64,000 nt of DNA from Pyropia yezoensis (lineage: Eukaryota; Rhodophyta; Bangiophyceae; Bangiales; Bangiaceae): positions 9,701,119 to 9,765,118 of the forward strand of contig CM020618.1 of assembly GCA_009829735.1 (NCBI GenBank), read 5' to 3'. Both the position numbers and the translations under genes were made by a program. Shown here piece by piece: positions 32,029 to 43,387 of the stretch. A model generated the notes under the pieces. The model had not been told where the DNA came from, did no database searches, and saw nothing but the letters and a program-made list of their open reading frames with translations. The number at the start of each line of letters is the position of its first letter. Position 1 is the stretch's first letter.

Positions 32029-32745
32029 GCCGTCATTCCACGTTCGAGACGGCGTCATGTTTTTGTTTGCCCACGTCTCGTCCGTGTAGAAAATAGTCCG
32101 CCCAGCTTCTCGGTACTCCTGGATACGCCTCAGGAACTCGTTCCGCTGAGCCACGATTGACGGCTTTTCGCGGGCAACATCGTAGTGGTTTGGGCCACGA
32201 GAAAACGTAAAGCCCAAGTCTTGCATGCACCGAAACAGCGTTGCTCGAGTCCACTTGTACGTGCCATTTGACTGGCCAGCGGCCCGCTCAGCTGTCAGGT
32301 ACAGAAGCGTCGAGCTTAGCGTAGGAATAGATCTGTTCTCGTAGTGCTTGTAGACCGCTTCGCGCACTCTCGCCAGCTCCTCGCTCGGCACGCGGCGGCT
32401 CGACTGGCGTCGCTCTGGATCTCCCCCCCTCCGCCGCGAGCTTGCGTACGCCTCGTCGTTCACGCGCTGGACGGTCGACTCACTCAGCCCAGTGGCGAGG
32501 CGCGTCCTTTCGATCGGCCTGCCTAACGCGATGGACCGACCTCGACGGCACTCACGCTCGAAAAAGCGCCGCACGTTGGACACAATGACGGCCGCCTCCC
32601 GCGTGACGCTGTAAAGCGCGCGGTCCCGCTTGCGCCCGCCGACAGCAACCGAACGGGGGCTGGTCATGGCGCCTCGAAAGTGTGCCGCACCCAACAGTCG
32701 GAAGCGTCGCCCGCACAGGCGGACTGTCCGGACGCTGCGTCTCAC
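32029..32745 (-). pseudogene. DDE transposase, N-terminal part (Tc1/mariner-IS630 type)
   Basis: Reads leftward from the ATG at 32745. The ATG at 32667 (MTSPRSVAVGG) is the likelier start. It contains a helix-turn-helix-like segment (TGLSESTVQRVNDEAY), a second DNA-binding-like stretch (YKWTRATLFRCMQDLGF) and the first catalytic Asp in IFYTDETWANKNM. The frame then meets the LTR. The matching C-terminal part lies at 17307-18106. Together they cover the usual order of a Tc1/mariner-IS630 transposase. No terminal inverted repeats were found on either side. Confidence 0.85.
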
Positions 32746-34516
32746 CCAAATGGATCAGGCGGGTCAGAAAGGGCGGGCAATGCAACGGCAGGGGGGGGGG
32801 GGGATCAGGAGAAAAAAGGCGGGCAATGCAACAGGGGATCCAGGGATTCCAAAGATGTGGACCCCCTCAATTCAAATATTAGTAGCCCCCCTGAACTCTC
32901 ACATTGATGTCGACCGATTAAAAGCGGATGTCCGGATCGAGTGCGCTCGCAATGCATGCGAAGAAACGCAGCATGCTCAACGTCGTACCGCCCTGTGCGT
33001 GCTACCACGCCTCTAAGAACCGCTACAACTACAGAAGATGGCATCTCATGCATGTGGAGACACAATCGCAGTCCACGCCACTTCGCCAATTAGCTGTACC
33101 TGGGTGCTGCGGGGAAAACACGACGAAAAAGTGTCGGAAAAACCACAGCTACATTCACGGCGTGGAGCGTTTTTGACTGATACATCCGTACAGTGAGCTC
33201 GAGCGACGGCGCAGTCGAATGCCCGTGACATGAGCTACAAAATGAGCCTAGGCACATTGTCTGGATGTGAACGAGAAGGAAGATAGGAGGGGTCAAATTT
33301 GGGGGGTGCCAATCAGTCTAGCTGTATGGAATCGACTTTAAGCGGCGGCTGGCGGGAGCGATACCAGCCCTGCGAGGGGTAACAGGCGGAAGAGGAGGAA
33401 GCGCGGGCGTAGGAGCGGCAGCCAGGCCACCGTCAGCTGCAGGTTCCAGATCATCACAAGTTGATCCAACATCCGCAATAGCGGAGGTGCCCGCTGGGCT
33501 TCCGGGACGAGTTAAAGGGAGTCATTCAGCCTCGTTACCCACATCTCCCGTCGCAGAGGGGCGCTCAGGTGAGTTGGGGGGGAGCATGATCCATAATTGT
33601 GGTGGGAAGGCGTTGTGAACTGGGACTGAAGGGTTCCCGGTAGTCGAGAGTCGAACCTGGTGGCGGCGGCGGCGGCGCGACGGTGGGTTTATATGAGTGG
33701 CCGATCTGGCAAGGGGTGCCGCAGGTAGATTGGTAGGAATATAGAGCATTCATTCTCGCAGGCGTTCTTGGCAAGAGGGGGGGGGGTAGTGGCGGGGGGG
33801 GGGGCAAGGGGCGACACACGCGTCGCTCGCGGTGCCGTGCGTGTGTGAGGGCGGGAAGCTGCTTGGTTGTCCCTTGTATGCGGATAACGTCGCCATCGTG
33901 CGCGGTTAGTGCTGAGTAACCAGTCATTACTTGGTCCATCTGGTAAAAAAAAGCAGTAAATGTATTTACATAAGACAAGAAATGCATTGAACCAATCTAT
34001 GAATTAGTTGAAGGCTGAACAAAAAATGTATAATATTTTCCATCCATGCCTCGAATTGTTACCGAGACCCTCGAGGCGATCAACTATTTGGGCGCTGTGT
34101 GTCTGGTTTCCTCACAAGAGAATGTACTGTACTTGGGCACACACTCGAACAATTGACATGCATTTCTTTTCAGCTTTCCAGGCCTGAGGCCGACAGCAGC
34201 CGGCCTTTCGCTTGCTCTTCCCCATTGGACTCGGTGGCCCTCCTTTCTCTCCCCTCGCCCGGCCGACACCACGATCATCACCGGTTGCTTGCATGTTGTT
34301 CCTTGGCATCACACCCTGGCGTGCGTCGTGTCCCCGGACCTCGTCCCCGTGGCCGCTGGCCAGCCGTGCCGCTGCACTCCTCGTACTTCACCGCGCCCCC
34401 TGAACTGCCAGTGCTTGAAGCCCCGCCTGGCCCCCCACCCGCTCCCTCCTCCTGCTCTCCTGGACGTCCCCAAGGGGAGCCCCACTGGATAGCGGGCGTT
34501 TTGTGGTGGTGCCCCA
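32746..34516. other. Intergenic, upstream of AVL9-like gene
   Basis: No gene is recognised. It holds a 15-bp direct repeat GGCGGGCAATGCAAC (32772-32786 and 32818-32832) flanking a 13-G run (32791-32803). More G runs lie near 33776-33810. An AT-rich stretch lies around 33940-34050. A sequence like a splice acceptor (tttcttttcag) ends at about 34173, but no partner donor is evident. Confidence 0.45.
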
Positions 34517-37500
34517 ATGGCCGCTCGCCCGCCGCGACCGGCTGCGGACCGCGGCGCGGACGTCTCTGAGGCGGGTGCGTCGTCTGGCAGCCTGCCCCTG
34601 GACGGCGTACCACTGCTGGGGGTGGGCGGCAGTGGCGGAGGCCCGCCGCTTGGCGGCGGTGGTGGCGGCGGTGGTGGCTCCTCCCTGGTCGCCCATGTGG
34701 TGGTCGTCGGCTTCCACGCCTCCCTCGGCAACCGCATCGAGTTTTCCTACCCGCCCCTCCGCGGCTGCGTCACGCTCCGGTCGCCGCGACTGTCAGACAC
34801 GTGGGACATTGGGGCAGAGCCGACTGACGCGGCGGCCGCCACCGGCAGTGGCGGCGGTGGCGGCCGGGGTGGCCGGGGGGGCTCGTCCCCCTTTGGGGCA
34901 ATCCCCTCCCCCCCTGCTGGCGGGGGCGGCAGCGGCGCGGCCGCCCCCCTGTTTGGGGCAAACAGCGGCGGCGCACCGGTGGTGGTGGAGACGCGCGGCA
35001 GCTGGGGCGCCCTCCCCCCAGAATGGTCCTTCCTGCCATTTATGGCACTCCCAGATGGGGTGCACGAGGAGACGGCCGCGTCAGTGTTTTTCCTGCTGCC
35101 GGGGGGGGTCCACGCGGTCGCGGCGTTCCGCCAGGCCGACGCGGCGCGCACGCGGAGGGCGTCGGCGTCGGCAGGGGCGCCCGCGGCAGCCAGGGGGGTG
35201 CCAGTGGGCGGGCAGGCGAGGCCTTCTCAGTTGGGCGACGCTGGTGTTGGCGGCGGCGGAGGCGGCGGCGGCGGTGGCCTGGAGGGTCACCCTGGGAGGC
35301 CGGGGGGAGCTTCCGGCAACGGCCCAGATGGGGGCGGCGATGCTAGCGAGGCGGCAGCCGCGGCGGCGGCGGCGGCAGCGGCGGCGGTGGACGCGTCCAC
35401 CGCCGCCCGTGGGTCGATTCAGAAGTCTGTCGTTCTCCTTTGCCGTCGACCCCTGTACGGGGCGGTGAGCGCGCGGCTCGGCCCGGCGGTCAAGGCGTAC
35501 TTTGCTCAGCGGGACTTTGCGCGCACGGCGGTGCTGGCAGAGCTTTTCCACGCCGTCAACGCGGCCTTCCCGCTGACGCGCCCGCCCGGTCTGGTGGATG
35601 GGGCGATTCCCCGCGGCATCGGGTCCGCCGTCGATGCCACTCTGGGCGCGGCATCTGAGCCCCTGCTCTTTATGGGCCTCCACCTACGGCGGCTGGTGCG
35701 GTGCCTCGGCACCCACCTGCTGACGGTGGTCAAGCTGGTGCTCCTCGAGCGGCGGACTGTCTTGTATGGCCGCCCTGTGTCGGCTGCCTCGGCGGCAGTC
35801 GTGGCGGTGGCGTCGCTGTTTGCGGGTGGCCTGGATGCGCTCTCGAATGGGGGTGGGGGCGGCGGCTCTGGGGCCAGCTATGATGCTGATGACGTGATAG
35901 GGACGTTTTTTGGTGAGCCCCCAGCCCCGCTCGAGACGCCCACCGCCGCTGACACTGCAGCGGGTTGCCCCCTGGACCTGTTTGCGCCGCTCGACCGGGT
36001 GACGGTGCAGCCCTACGCGCCACTGCCCGTCGTGCAGCGCATTCTTAGCGCGCGGGGGTCGGCATGTCTGGTGGCCACGTCATCCAACGTGGCTACCCTG
36101 CTGACGTCGACCGCCGAGGCGGCAGCTGCCGCCGCCGTGGTGGCTTCATCGTCAACCGCGGCGGGGGGCGCCGGCGGCAGCAGCGGCGGTGCTGCAGCGT
36201 CGTCACTGGCGCCAGCGCCCGCCTCAGGCGGCCGTCCGCGGGCCGTTTCGGGCGCGCTGACCGCGTCATCGTCGGCCGCGGCCGGCCCAGCCTTTGCCGG
36301 CGGCTTGACGGCTGTGGGGGGGGGGGGGGCAGCCGCCTCCTCTGGCGGCGTTGGCGGCCGCCGCTTTGCGCCCAGTAGGTCGGCGCCCGCGTCGGTGCAG
36401 CGCAGCGTCGGCGACCGGGGGCGCCCCCCGCCCCCGGCCGTTGTGGACGCTCTGTTTGACGCGACCACGGGGGCGGCGTGGCTGTCCCCCAACGTGACCC
36501 CGCTGGTGCGGCTGAGCCGTCAAGAACGGCGGTTCTGCTATGACCTCGTCGCCGCCGCTCATGGCTACGACACGGGCCGGCGGGACGTGGTGCCACCCGC
36601 TTTGGACGGCCTTCCTGCCGCGGTGGCAGGCCCGCCGCCAGCGTCGGGCGACCACCAAGCGGTTGGTGGCGGCGGCGGCGGCGGCGCTGTGCCCGCTGCC
36701 CGGGTCATTGGCTCGGACGCGTACCTCCGTTCCCGCCTCCGCGCGTACGTGCGCGCCTTCCTGACCTCTGTCGCGTCGTCGGCCGACCTGGCGCCGGTGC
36801 TTGCGCACGCCGCTGCGGAGGGGGGGGCGGTGGGGGAGCGCGGCGGCCGTCTCCGCCCGCTCCTGCGGCGGTCTGACGCGGCGGCGGCGGCGCTGCCCGC
36901 CGTGGCTGCAGGGGGGTTTTCCGTGCCCACCGCCCGGGGGTGGCTGTCTACCCGTAACGCCGCTCTGTGGGCGCGGCGGGTGCACCTGCCGGTGGCGGCG
37001 CCTGGTACTGGGGGTGGCGGAGGCGGCGGCGGCGGTGTCGGCGACGTCCGTGGCCATACGTCCGCGGCTGGCGCGGTTGCCCCCGCCGCGGCTGTCCCCG
37101 CGCCAGACGTGGACGTGTCGCTCCTCGAGGCGGCGCTGCCGCCCACGGCGCTTGCGCACGTGGCCGCGGACCGCTTGGCCGCCGGGGTGGCGGCACTGCG
37201 GCAGACCTACCTGGGCCCCTCCTCCACCGGCGGCGGCAACGGCGGCGGCGACGGCGTCGATGCGCGGCGGCGACCGACGGGCGTCGGGGAGGGGGGCGGC
37301 AGCCACCCCGCCGGCGGCTTTGACGACAACCCTGTGGCAACCGCTGCCGCCGCCGCCGCCGCTGCCGCCCGCTCGCTCCCCGTGGGGGGGGTCCTCCACG
37401 GGGTGTCGGCAACGGCCAGCCGGGCGGTGGAGGGCATTGGCAGCTTCTTTCGGTCGGTCGAGCGGGAGATGTCGCGGCTTGAGACGGCCGTCACCGCCGC

Positions 37501-37642
37501 AGCGGCGGCGCCGCCGCAGGCGCAGACGCAGGCGCAGCCGGGGCCGCCGTCGCCGCCGGCACGGCAGGCGTCGACGGCAACGACGAGCAACGGGCGGGGG
37601 CCGCCGCAACCGGCCACCACCTCCTGGCGCTTGCGCCTGTAG
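34517..37642 (+). CDS. AVL9: AVL9-like late secretory pathway protein (DENN-type)
   Basis: 1041 residues in a single frame; the start context is ccaATGGcc. Recognisable AVL9/DENN blocks are VVVVGFHASLGNRIEFSYPPL (residues about 61-81), EWSFLPFMALPDGVH...VFFLLPGGVHAVAAFRQ (169-206), QKSVVLLCRRPLYGAVSARL (302-321) with AYFAQRDF, and LHLRRLVRCLGTHLLTVVKLVLLERRTVLYGRPVSA (388-423). AVL9 family proteins act in exocytic cargo sorting from the Golgi and in cell polarity. Yeast and human members are about 650-760 residues; the extra length here is Gly- and Ala-rich low complexity between blocks. GC content and codon use differ sharply from the surrounding LTR elements. It converges with the CobW-like gene downstream. 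Confidence 0.85.
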   Translation: MAARPPRPAADRGADVSEAGASSGSLPLDGVPLLGVGGSGGGPPLGGGGGGGGGSSLVAHVVVVGFHASLGNRIEFSYPPLRGCVTLRSPRLSDTWDIGAEPTDAAAATGSGGGGGRGGRGGSSPFGAIPSPPAGGGGSGAAAPLFGANSGGAPVVVETRGSWGALPPEWSFLPFMALPDGVHEETAASVFFLLPGGVHAVAAFRQADAARTRRASASAGAPAAARGVPVGGQARPSQLGDAGVGGGGGGGGGGLEGHPGRPGGASGNGPDGGGDASEAAAAAAAAAAAAVDASTAARGSIQKSVVLLCRRPLYGAVSARLGPAVKAYFAQRDFARTAVLAELFHAVNAAFPLTRPPGLVDGAIPRGIGSAVDATLGAASEPLLFMGLHLRRLVRCLGTHLLTVVKLVLLERRTVLYGRPVSAASAAVVAVASLFAGGLDALSNGGGGGGSGASYDADDVIGTFFGEPPAPLETPTAADTAAGCPLDLFAPLDRVTVQPYAPLPVVQRILSARGSACLVATSSNVATLLTSTAEAAAAAAVVASSSTAAGGAGGSSGGAAASSLAPAPASGGRPRAVSGALTASSSAAAGPAFAGGLTAVGGGGAAASSGGVGGRRFAPSRSAPASVQRSVGDRGRPPPPAVVDALFDATTGAAWLSPNVTPLVRLSRQERRFCYDLVAAAHGYDTGRRDVVPPALDGLPAAVAGPPPASGDHQAVGGGGGGGAVPAARVIGSDAYLRSRLRAYVRAFLTSVASSADLAPVLAHAAAEGGAVGERGGRLRPLLRRSDAAAAALPAVAAGGFSVPTARGWLSTRNAALWARRVHLPVAAPGTGGGGGGGGGVGDVRGHTSAAGAVAPAAAVPAPDVDVSLLEAALPPTALAHVAADRLAAGVAALRQTYLGPSSTGGGNGGGDGVDARRRPTGVGEGGGSHPAGGFDDNPVATAAAAAAAAARSLPVGGVLHGVSATASRAVEGIGSFFRSVEREMSRLETAVTAAAAAPPQAQTQAQPGPPSPPARQASTATTSNGRGPPQPATTSWRLRL

Positions 37643-38499
37643 TATGGGGGGCGTTCTGTACTCGGTCTCCCGCACGGCGTGCACCCGACGGAGCAGAGCT
37701 GTTAATGGAGGAGGAATTGTCCAAGGCGCATGCAGAGGTGGCCCCAAGGCGTCCCTCGTGCTGGCCGGTCTGGGCCACCCCACTTGCGGCCCGCGCGCTG
37801 CCCCTTGACGTCGGCAGGCGGGCCCGGTGGTCGACGTGGCTGGGCCGCCTCCCTCCCGCGCTAGCGGAAAGGGGGGGGTGTGGTGGCCGCAGATTGCTGC
37901 GCCCCCCGCCGTTACGGGTGTGCCTCGTTTCAGGGTGGATGCAGCCGCCGCGCACGCGGGCATCTCGGCAAGCCACCGCCGCCACCGCTGACGCACCCGA
38001 CGCGCCGACCGGAGGTGTGTGCGTCCAGCGCATCGCGCATGGCGCGCCCGGCGGAGAGCCTGGGCCAGCAGCGCCCCTCTCCCGCGCTGGCGCCGTCATG
38101 TAGCGGGGCATCCACAAGCATGGCCGTTCTCCCGCCGCCCACCGGTGTGCCTGCCGTTGGGACCCCCCTCCCCCTCCCCTCCTCTAAAAACCCTTTCCGT
38201 CACGACACCAACGGGGACTGGTCTGCCGGGCGCGGCGCACCACGCAATGGTTTAGTTAAAGAGACGCGAGAACCCACCCCACACGCTCGGCCCGATGCAA
38301 AAAAAAATAGAAAAAAAAAGTAGAGAGAGAACGAGTAGCGCACAGCCGCACCAGTCGCAGTCGATGCGGCGCACGCGCGAGCACATCGCGCCGCTCCTTG
38401 CACCCACACCGCCGACACCCTGGGCCACCGCATCCCGGCCAGCCAGTCCGCCCCCCCCCCCGCCGCCACCCCGCCACCACCACCAACACGACCTCGCAT
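37643..38499. other. Intergenic between convergent genes
   Basis: The 3' ends of the AVL9-like and CobW-like genes face each other across this stretch. It contains a short A-rich tract near 38299-38322. No gene is supported. Confidence 0.5.
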
Positions 38500-38640
38500 C
38501 TAGGAACCCCCGCAGTCATTCGGGGGGGGCGGACCAGGCGACAACGACGGTGGCGGCGGCGGTCGCATCGGGGGGGGGGGGGGGGAGACGGCCGGTGGCG
38601 CTACCGGCCCGCCGTCGGCCACGGGCGGCGGCGCCGACGC

Positions 38641-38678
<38 letters not shown>

Positions 38679-41214
38679 GCGCCGGCGACGACGGCGCCGC
38701 CGCCGCCGCCGGCGGTGTGGGGGGCGTCGACGGCGGCGCCAGCGCCGGCGACGACGGCGCCGCCGCCGCCGCCGGCGGTGTGGGGGGCGTCGACGGCGGC
38801 GGGGGGGTGGCGGCAGTCCCTGAAGGCGGCGGCGCCGCAGGAGCCGTGGTCGACGTCGACGCGTCTTCATGGGCCTCCCACTTGGCCTCCCACGCGGATT
38901 CAAGCACCGGGGGGTCCCCCCCGGCAGGAGGCGAGGCGGCGGAGACGGCACCGCCGTCTGCCTGCGTTGCCCCCTCCCGTAACTGCTGCTCAGCCACACC
39001 CACAGGCGGGGAGACGGCCGCCGCCGCCGCCACCGCCGCCGCCGCCGCAGAGTCGACGGCAGCGGTCGCGGGTGGGGTGCCCCCCATCGGCGGGGCGGGG
39101 GCGCTGCGGCCGTTGGCGTCGGGCGCCACCCCGGCGGTCGCCACCCCATTGGCCGGCGCGCCTGTGGCCGCGGCCGCGTCGTCCACAAGGGCGACCGGTT
39201 CGGCGCGGGGTGCCGCAGCGGCGGCCGCCGGCTCGTCCGTCGCAACCGAGGCGGCCAGCTCAGTGGCGGCCGCAATCTCCCCAGCTGCAGTTCTTGCCTC
39301 GGCGGCGCCCGCAGCGTCCATGGTCGGGGCGGCCGCCCCGCCGCCCACCGCCGGCTGCAGGCTGTAGGTCTCCAACGGGTCAGCATCCGGGACGGGCGGC
39401 GCCACAGTGTCCATACCGGTGTCGAGGTCGTCATCGTCGTCGTCCTCCTCCTCCTCATCTTCCTCGTCCGTCGCCAGCGGCACCCACTGCACAAACGGGT
39501 CGGACAGGGACTGCCACGCGTGGTCAAACACCATCTCTTCGTCTTGGAGCAAACACGAGTCGAGGAGGCCCTGCAGCTTGGCCTTGTCCATGCGCACCCC
39601 GACAAATACCAGGACCGTCTCGCGGTCGCCCCAGCGATCATCCCAAAGCACGTCCACCAGTGCCTGTCGGTCCTCGTCTCGCCATAGCTCCTCCGGGACA
39701 GACGCAAGGAAGGGGCGGCCGACCCGCACCGTGGCCGTGTCGCCCGCCTGGTTCCACTCGAGGGGCTTGGCCATGCGGGTGGCGAGCCAGAGCTTACCCG
39801 TGGACCGCAGGACGCCAGTAAAGGTGGTCATCACCTTGATCTGGTCGTACAGCCGGGCGGGGTGGAATGGCCGCTTAGCCCGAAACACAAACGTCGCTTC
39901 CCGCGCGGCACGTGGTAGCGCCGATCGCACGACCGTACCCGCCGCCTCCTCCCCGCCGCCGTTGGTGCCCCGCCCAATGGACAGCCCGCCGGCGCTGCCA
40001 TTGGCACCGCGGCCGCCCTTGCCATTGGCGCCCCCACCGCCGCCCGACCCACCCGACGGTGCGCCCTTGCCGCCCCCCTTTTCCGTGGAGCGGCCCTCCC
40101 CCCCTGGCGCAACGCTCAGCGGCCGGCCCTCCCCATCGGACGCAGCAAGGATGCGCTTCCACATCGGCAGCAGACCCGACGAGGAGCTGTACAGACCAGT
40201 GCCCACGACAGCCCCGGGGTCCACCGTCGGGCCTAGAGAGTGGACGACGCGCGCCTCGGCATTGAGGGCGGTGAGCACCACGGCGAGCTGCTGGGTGGCG
40301 CTTTCCCTCGCCGGCGGCGGGTCCCTGCCGCCGCCCGCCGCGCCGGTGCCACCTGACGCACCCGCCCCGGCGTCGCTGCTGCTGCTGGTCGTCTCCCCCC
40401 CCACCACAACAATGACGTTGGCGTGTTCGACGAGCTTGACAAACCGCATCGCCCGGGACACATCGTCTTGCAGGCCCGCCCCAGCGTCTAGCGCCAAAGT
40501 TTCGGCCTCGACCGCTGCTGCCGCGGCAGCGGCGGCCTCGGCGTCGCCGTGCGGCCCATACAGGTCGCCCAGCGCCTGCCGGCCGTCCAGCGCCACCACG
40601 AGCGCATCCACCGATACGACGCTCCCGCACTGCTGCGTGAGAGTGCGGGCGAGCACATGGGGTTCTGTGTCGGTGCCATCCGCGCGACCACCGTCCACCA
40701 GCACGTAATCCACACTCCTGTCTGCGGCAAGCGACTGGAGCGTCGACACCAGTGACGCCACGTCTGACACAGACACCCACTCATACGAGGAAGAAGGACA
40801 CGAGGTGGCGACCGTCGTGGGTCTCATCGCAGGCGGGTCCACCTGAGGGCGTGCAGCAGCAGGGAAGGGGGGCGTTGATCCGGTCGCAGTCGCTTCGCTA
40901 GGGGGGCTGGCGTCGGCTTGGGCGGCCCGTGCCGCGGCCGCCTCATCCAGCCGCGCAGCGGCCATGGCGGTCGCCGCATCCTCCACGTCCAGGCCATCGG
41001 TGGGACCGTCCTCGTCGGCCGTCTCCTCTGGAGCCGCCTCCACAGCCAGTGCCCTAGGAACGTCTTCCCCAGTCTCGGGCACAGGGTGGGGAAGCGCAGC
41101 CTCGGGCGCCGCAAGGGGGGGCACCTCGACGGGCGCAGGGGGTAACAACACGGGCTCTGGCGCGCGGCAGCCGCCCGCACCGAGTGACAAGACCACCACA
41201 TGTTGGTGCGTCAT
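38500..41214 (-). CDS. CobW/COG0523-family protein with degenerate GTPase domain
   Basis: About 904 residues from the ATG at 41214; an ATG at 41406 would add 64 residues of poor texture. The CobW C-terminal domain is clear: FVFRAKRPFHPARLYDQIK, GVLRSTGKLWLATR, WGDRETVLVFVGVRMD, LLDSCLLQDEEM and DPFVQWVPL, at about residues 440-580. The N-terminal G3E GTPase half is only a shadow. The beta-1 strand HQHVVVLSLGAGG lacks the GKT of a P-loop, DYVLVDGG replaces the usual E(S/C)TG, and ANVIVVVGGE replaces NKTD. COG0523 proteins are metal chaperones or insertases for zinc, cobalt or nickel. The tail has an acidic run, then long Ala/Pro repeats. It may be a pseudo-GTPase, or a P-loop exon may lie upstream unseen. 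Confidence 0.75.
38672..38797. repeat. 63-bp tandem duplication in the CobW-like gene
   Basis: Two copies of a 63-bp unit, offset by exactly 21 codons, encode the repeated stretch PSTPPTPPAAAAAPSSPALAP in the C-terminal tail. They lie next to long GGC and G runs (38570-38586). The duplication keeps the frame. Confidence 0.85.
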
Positions 41215-41406
41215 GCTTGCCACTAGCTGCTGAATCAGGTTGCAGCGAACATTTGCGTGCGTGCTGGACAGCAGCGATACGCTCAGCTGCATCGGACAAA
41301 ACAGCGACAAGCAGGGGCGATGCATCCAGCCAAACGAACAACGAGGCAGAGCAGCAGAACAAAAACAAGGAAGGGTGTTAGACTTGAGGCACGACGCGGT
41401 AAGCAA

Positions 41407-42967
41407 GGTGCAACAACGCGCGCGGCGCTCCTAAACCCGCCAACAAAACATGCCAAAGAAGGGCGCCCGCACACACAGACCGAAGCCCATACGCGATTCA
41501 GAGATACAAGAGAGAGTGCGCAAGCCACCGTACCTTGCCATCCCGTCCGGGAGGTGTCCTCGACTGCATGGCCGAGTCATCCGTGGCGGCATCTGCCGCC
41601 GGCGGCACGGCCATGTCCGCGTCCTCCCCCTCCACCACCGCCGCGGTGGTGGTCAGGCCGTGTGGTGGTACGGACGCCGCCGCCGCCGCCGCCGCCGCAC
41701 CTTCCTCCCCATCTGGAGATTGGACACCGCCGCCGGCGCCGCCACGGACTTGCTGGCCTGGCCGTCGCCCGTCCGCCGCGGCGGCCGCCTCCCGCCCCGC
41801 CATGCCCACCAGCCGCCGGCGGACCATCTCTACCGCCGTCGGGCTGCCCGCCGCCGTGCCGGCCCGGTGGTGGGGGTGGTGGATCCCGCCGCCAGGCGAG
41901 GCGGCGGCGGCGCCCGCCGCGGCAGTCCACCCCTCGTGGGTGCCCGGCCTCCGGCGGGGCGCCGCCGCCGCCGCACCAGCCCCAGCCGCGGCCGCCCCCA
42001 CGCCACCGCACCTGCGCCGCCGCCGGGCAGGGGGCGTCGAGGGGCAACAGGCGGGCCGGCGCAGGCCACCAGCGCCGCTACGGCCGCCACAAGCAGCGCC
42101 GCCGCCGCCGCCCAGCAGCGCCGCCGCCGCCGCCGATGCGGCCGCCGCCGCGCCGCCGCGCGTCGCCGCGACAGACGCGGGCGTCGGCAGCACCACAAAC
42201 GCGGCCGGCCGCGGGGGGGGTGTGGCGGCCGCGGCGGGTCGCCGGGCGGCGTCCGCACCCCAAAACGGTGGCCGCCGCACCCGCCGGACCGACGGCACCA
42301 TGCTCGCCGACGCGGATGCCAGAGGAAGAAGCTCCCGTGCCGCCGACGCAGCCTCCCCCTTCCCGGCACACCCGCCGTCAAGCGTCACCGCCAACGCCAG
42401 GGGGACCCCTCCCAACCACCCCCAACCCCTCCCAACCACCCCCAACCACCCCCAACCGGGACGAGGCGCCCTACACAAACGCCCGAATGTCTCGGTCGGA
42501 ATCCTCTCTCGCCCCCTGACCTGACCGCCCAGCAACTCCCCGACCTCCAACCTCCTCCTGGCTTCCACCCCCCTCCCCCCGCGCCCCCCTCCCCCTCGGA
42601 AAACACCAGCGGGGAAAAAACGAAACAGCTGCACGACGCCGCCGTCGCCAGCTGCGCCCCCCCACGCACGGGCACCAAAACCACGCACGGCAGACCGCGG
42701 GACCCACCAGGGACCGACCGGGACGTGGCCGGCGAGCTCCGTCGGCCGGCTTCCCGGCCGCGCCGCTCCACGCAGGGGAGCGCTGGCCCCCCCCCCCGGC
42801 GCGAGGCGCCCAACTCACCCCGGCGCCTCCCATAAATCGGGTGGCAATGCCACGTTGCATGGGTTGTGGCTGTGCTTCCATCGTTGGCAGTCGCGCGTAG
42901 GCAATCCTGGGGTGCTACATTCTGCAAAGCTCGGGCTGTGTGGAGCAAACACAAATGACTTGGCACC
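41407..42967. other. GC-rich intergenic region, possible hypothetical ORF
   Basis: Long frames exist on both strands (for example 41498-42688 minus, 41535-42524 plus), but both are driven by GCC/GGC repeats and neither shows a domain. The minus frame would lie just upstream of, and parallel to, the CobW-like gene. I cannot choose between no gene and a low-complexity gene. Confidence 0.3.
42403..42457. repeat. CCCAACCAC-type minisatellite
   Basis: Several imperfect copies of a short unit, CCCAACCAC(C) or CCCAACCC(T), follow each other. Confidence 0.75.
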
Positions 42968-43387
42968 GTGATGACTCAGACAAGTGACCGCTGCCCGTCT
43001 GTGTGTATGTACAGCACTGTACAGTGTACAGGCTCGTTACAGCCCCTGTCGATGGGTACCTACGTCGGCTCTCCGTATTGCACACGCCAACCTCTTTCCC
43101 CCATCTGGCGCCCTTGCTTGCCTACGCGAGAAGCGAGGCCAGATGGGCAAACCGGTCAGTCTGGTAAGGCATGACTTGCCATTTCACCGGCCTTGCACCC
43201 ATTGCACCAATCCTCCCCCGAAGCTCTCCCCTTCATTAAACCCCGCATCACCATCGTGTGGCAAGTGGCAATGAACCAACAAGCGGGCGTCATGGTCTCC
43301 ACATCTACATAGAACACCTTTACGCAGAGCATACGAATGGGCGACTTCCTCGGCACCACCCACTGATTGTGGGATGCAAAGCACGAC
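42968..43387. other. Intergenic, 3' side of MTHFR
   Basis: No gene is recognised. Composition is closer to average than in the flanking genes. Confidence 0.4.

Noticed and set aside
34156-34173. Splice-acceptor-like sequence upstream of the AVL9-like gene
   Set aside because: No convincing donor or upstream coding exon was found; it could be a 5' UTR intron but this is unsupported.
36266-37996. Long antisense frame across the AVL9-like gene
   Set aside because: Arg/Pro-rich shadow of a GC-rich coding region, with no domain, unlike the repeated and conserved antisense ORF of the LTR family.
39407-40708. 433-codon + strand frame opposite the CobW-like gene
   Set aside because: Shadow frame; the minus strand carries the recognisable CobW C-terminal domain.
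41535-42524. 329-codon + strand frame upstream of the CobW-like gene
   Set aside because: Its length is explained by GCC/GGC repeats; the opposite strand has an equally long frame and neither has a domain.
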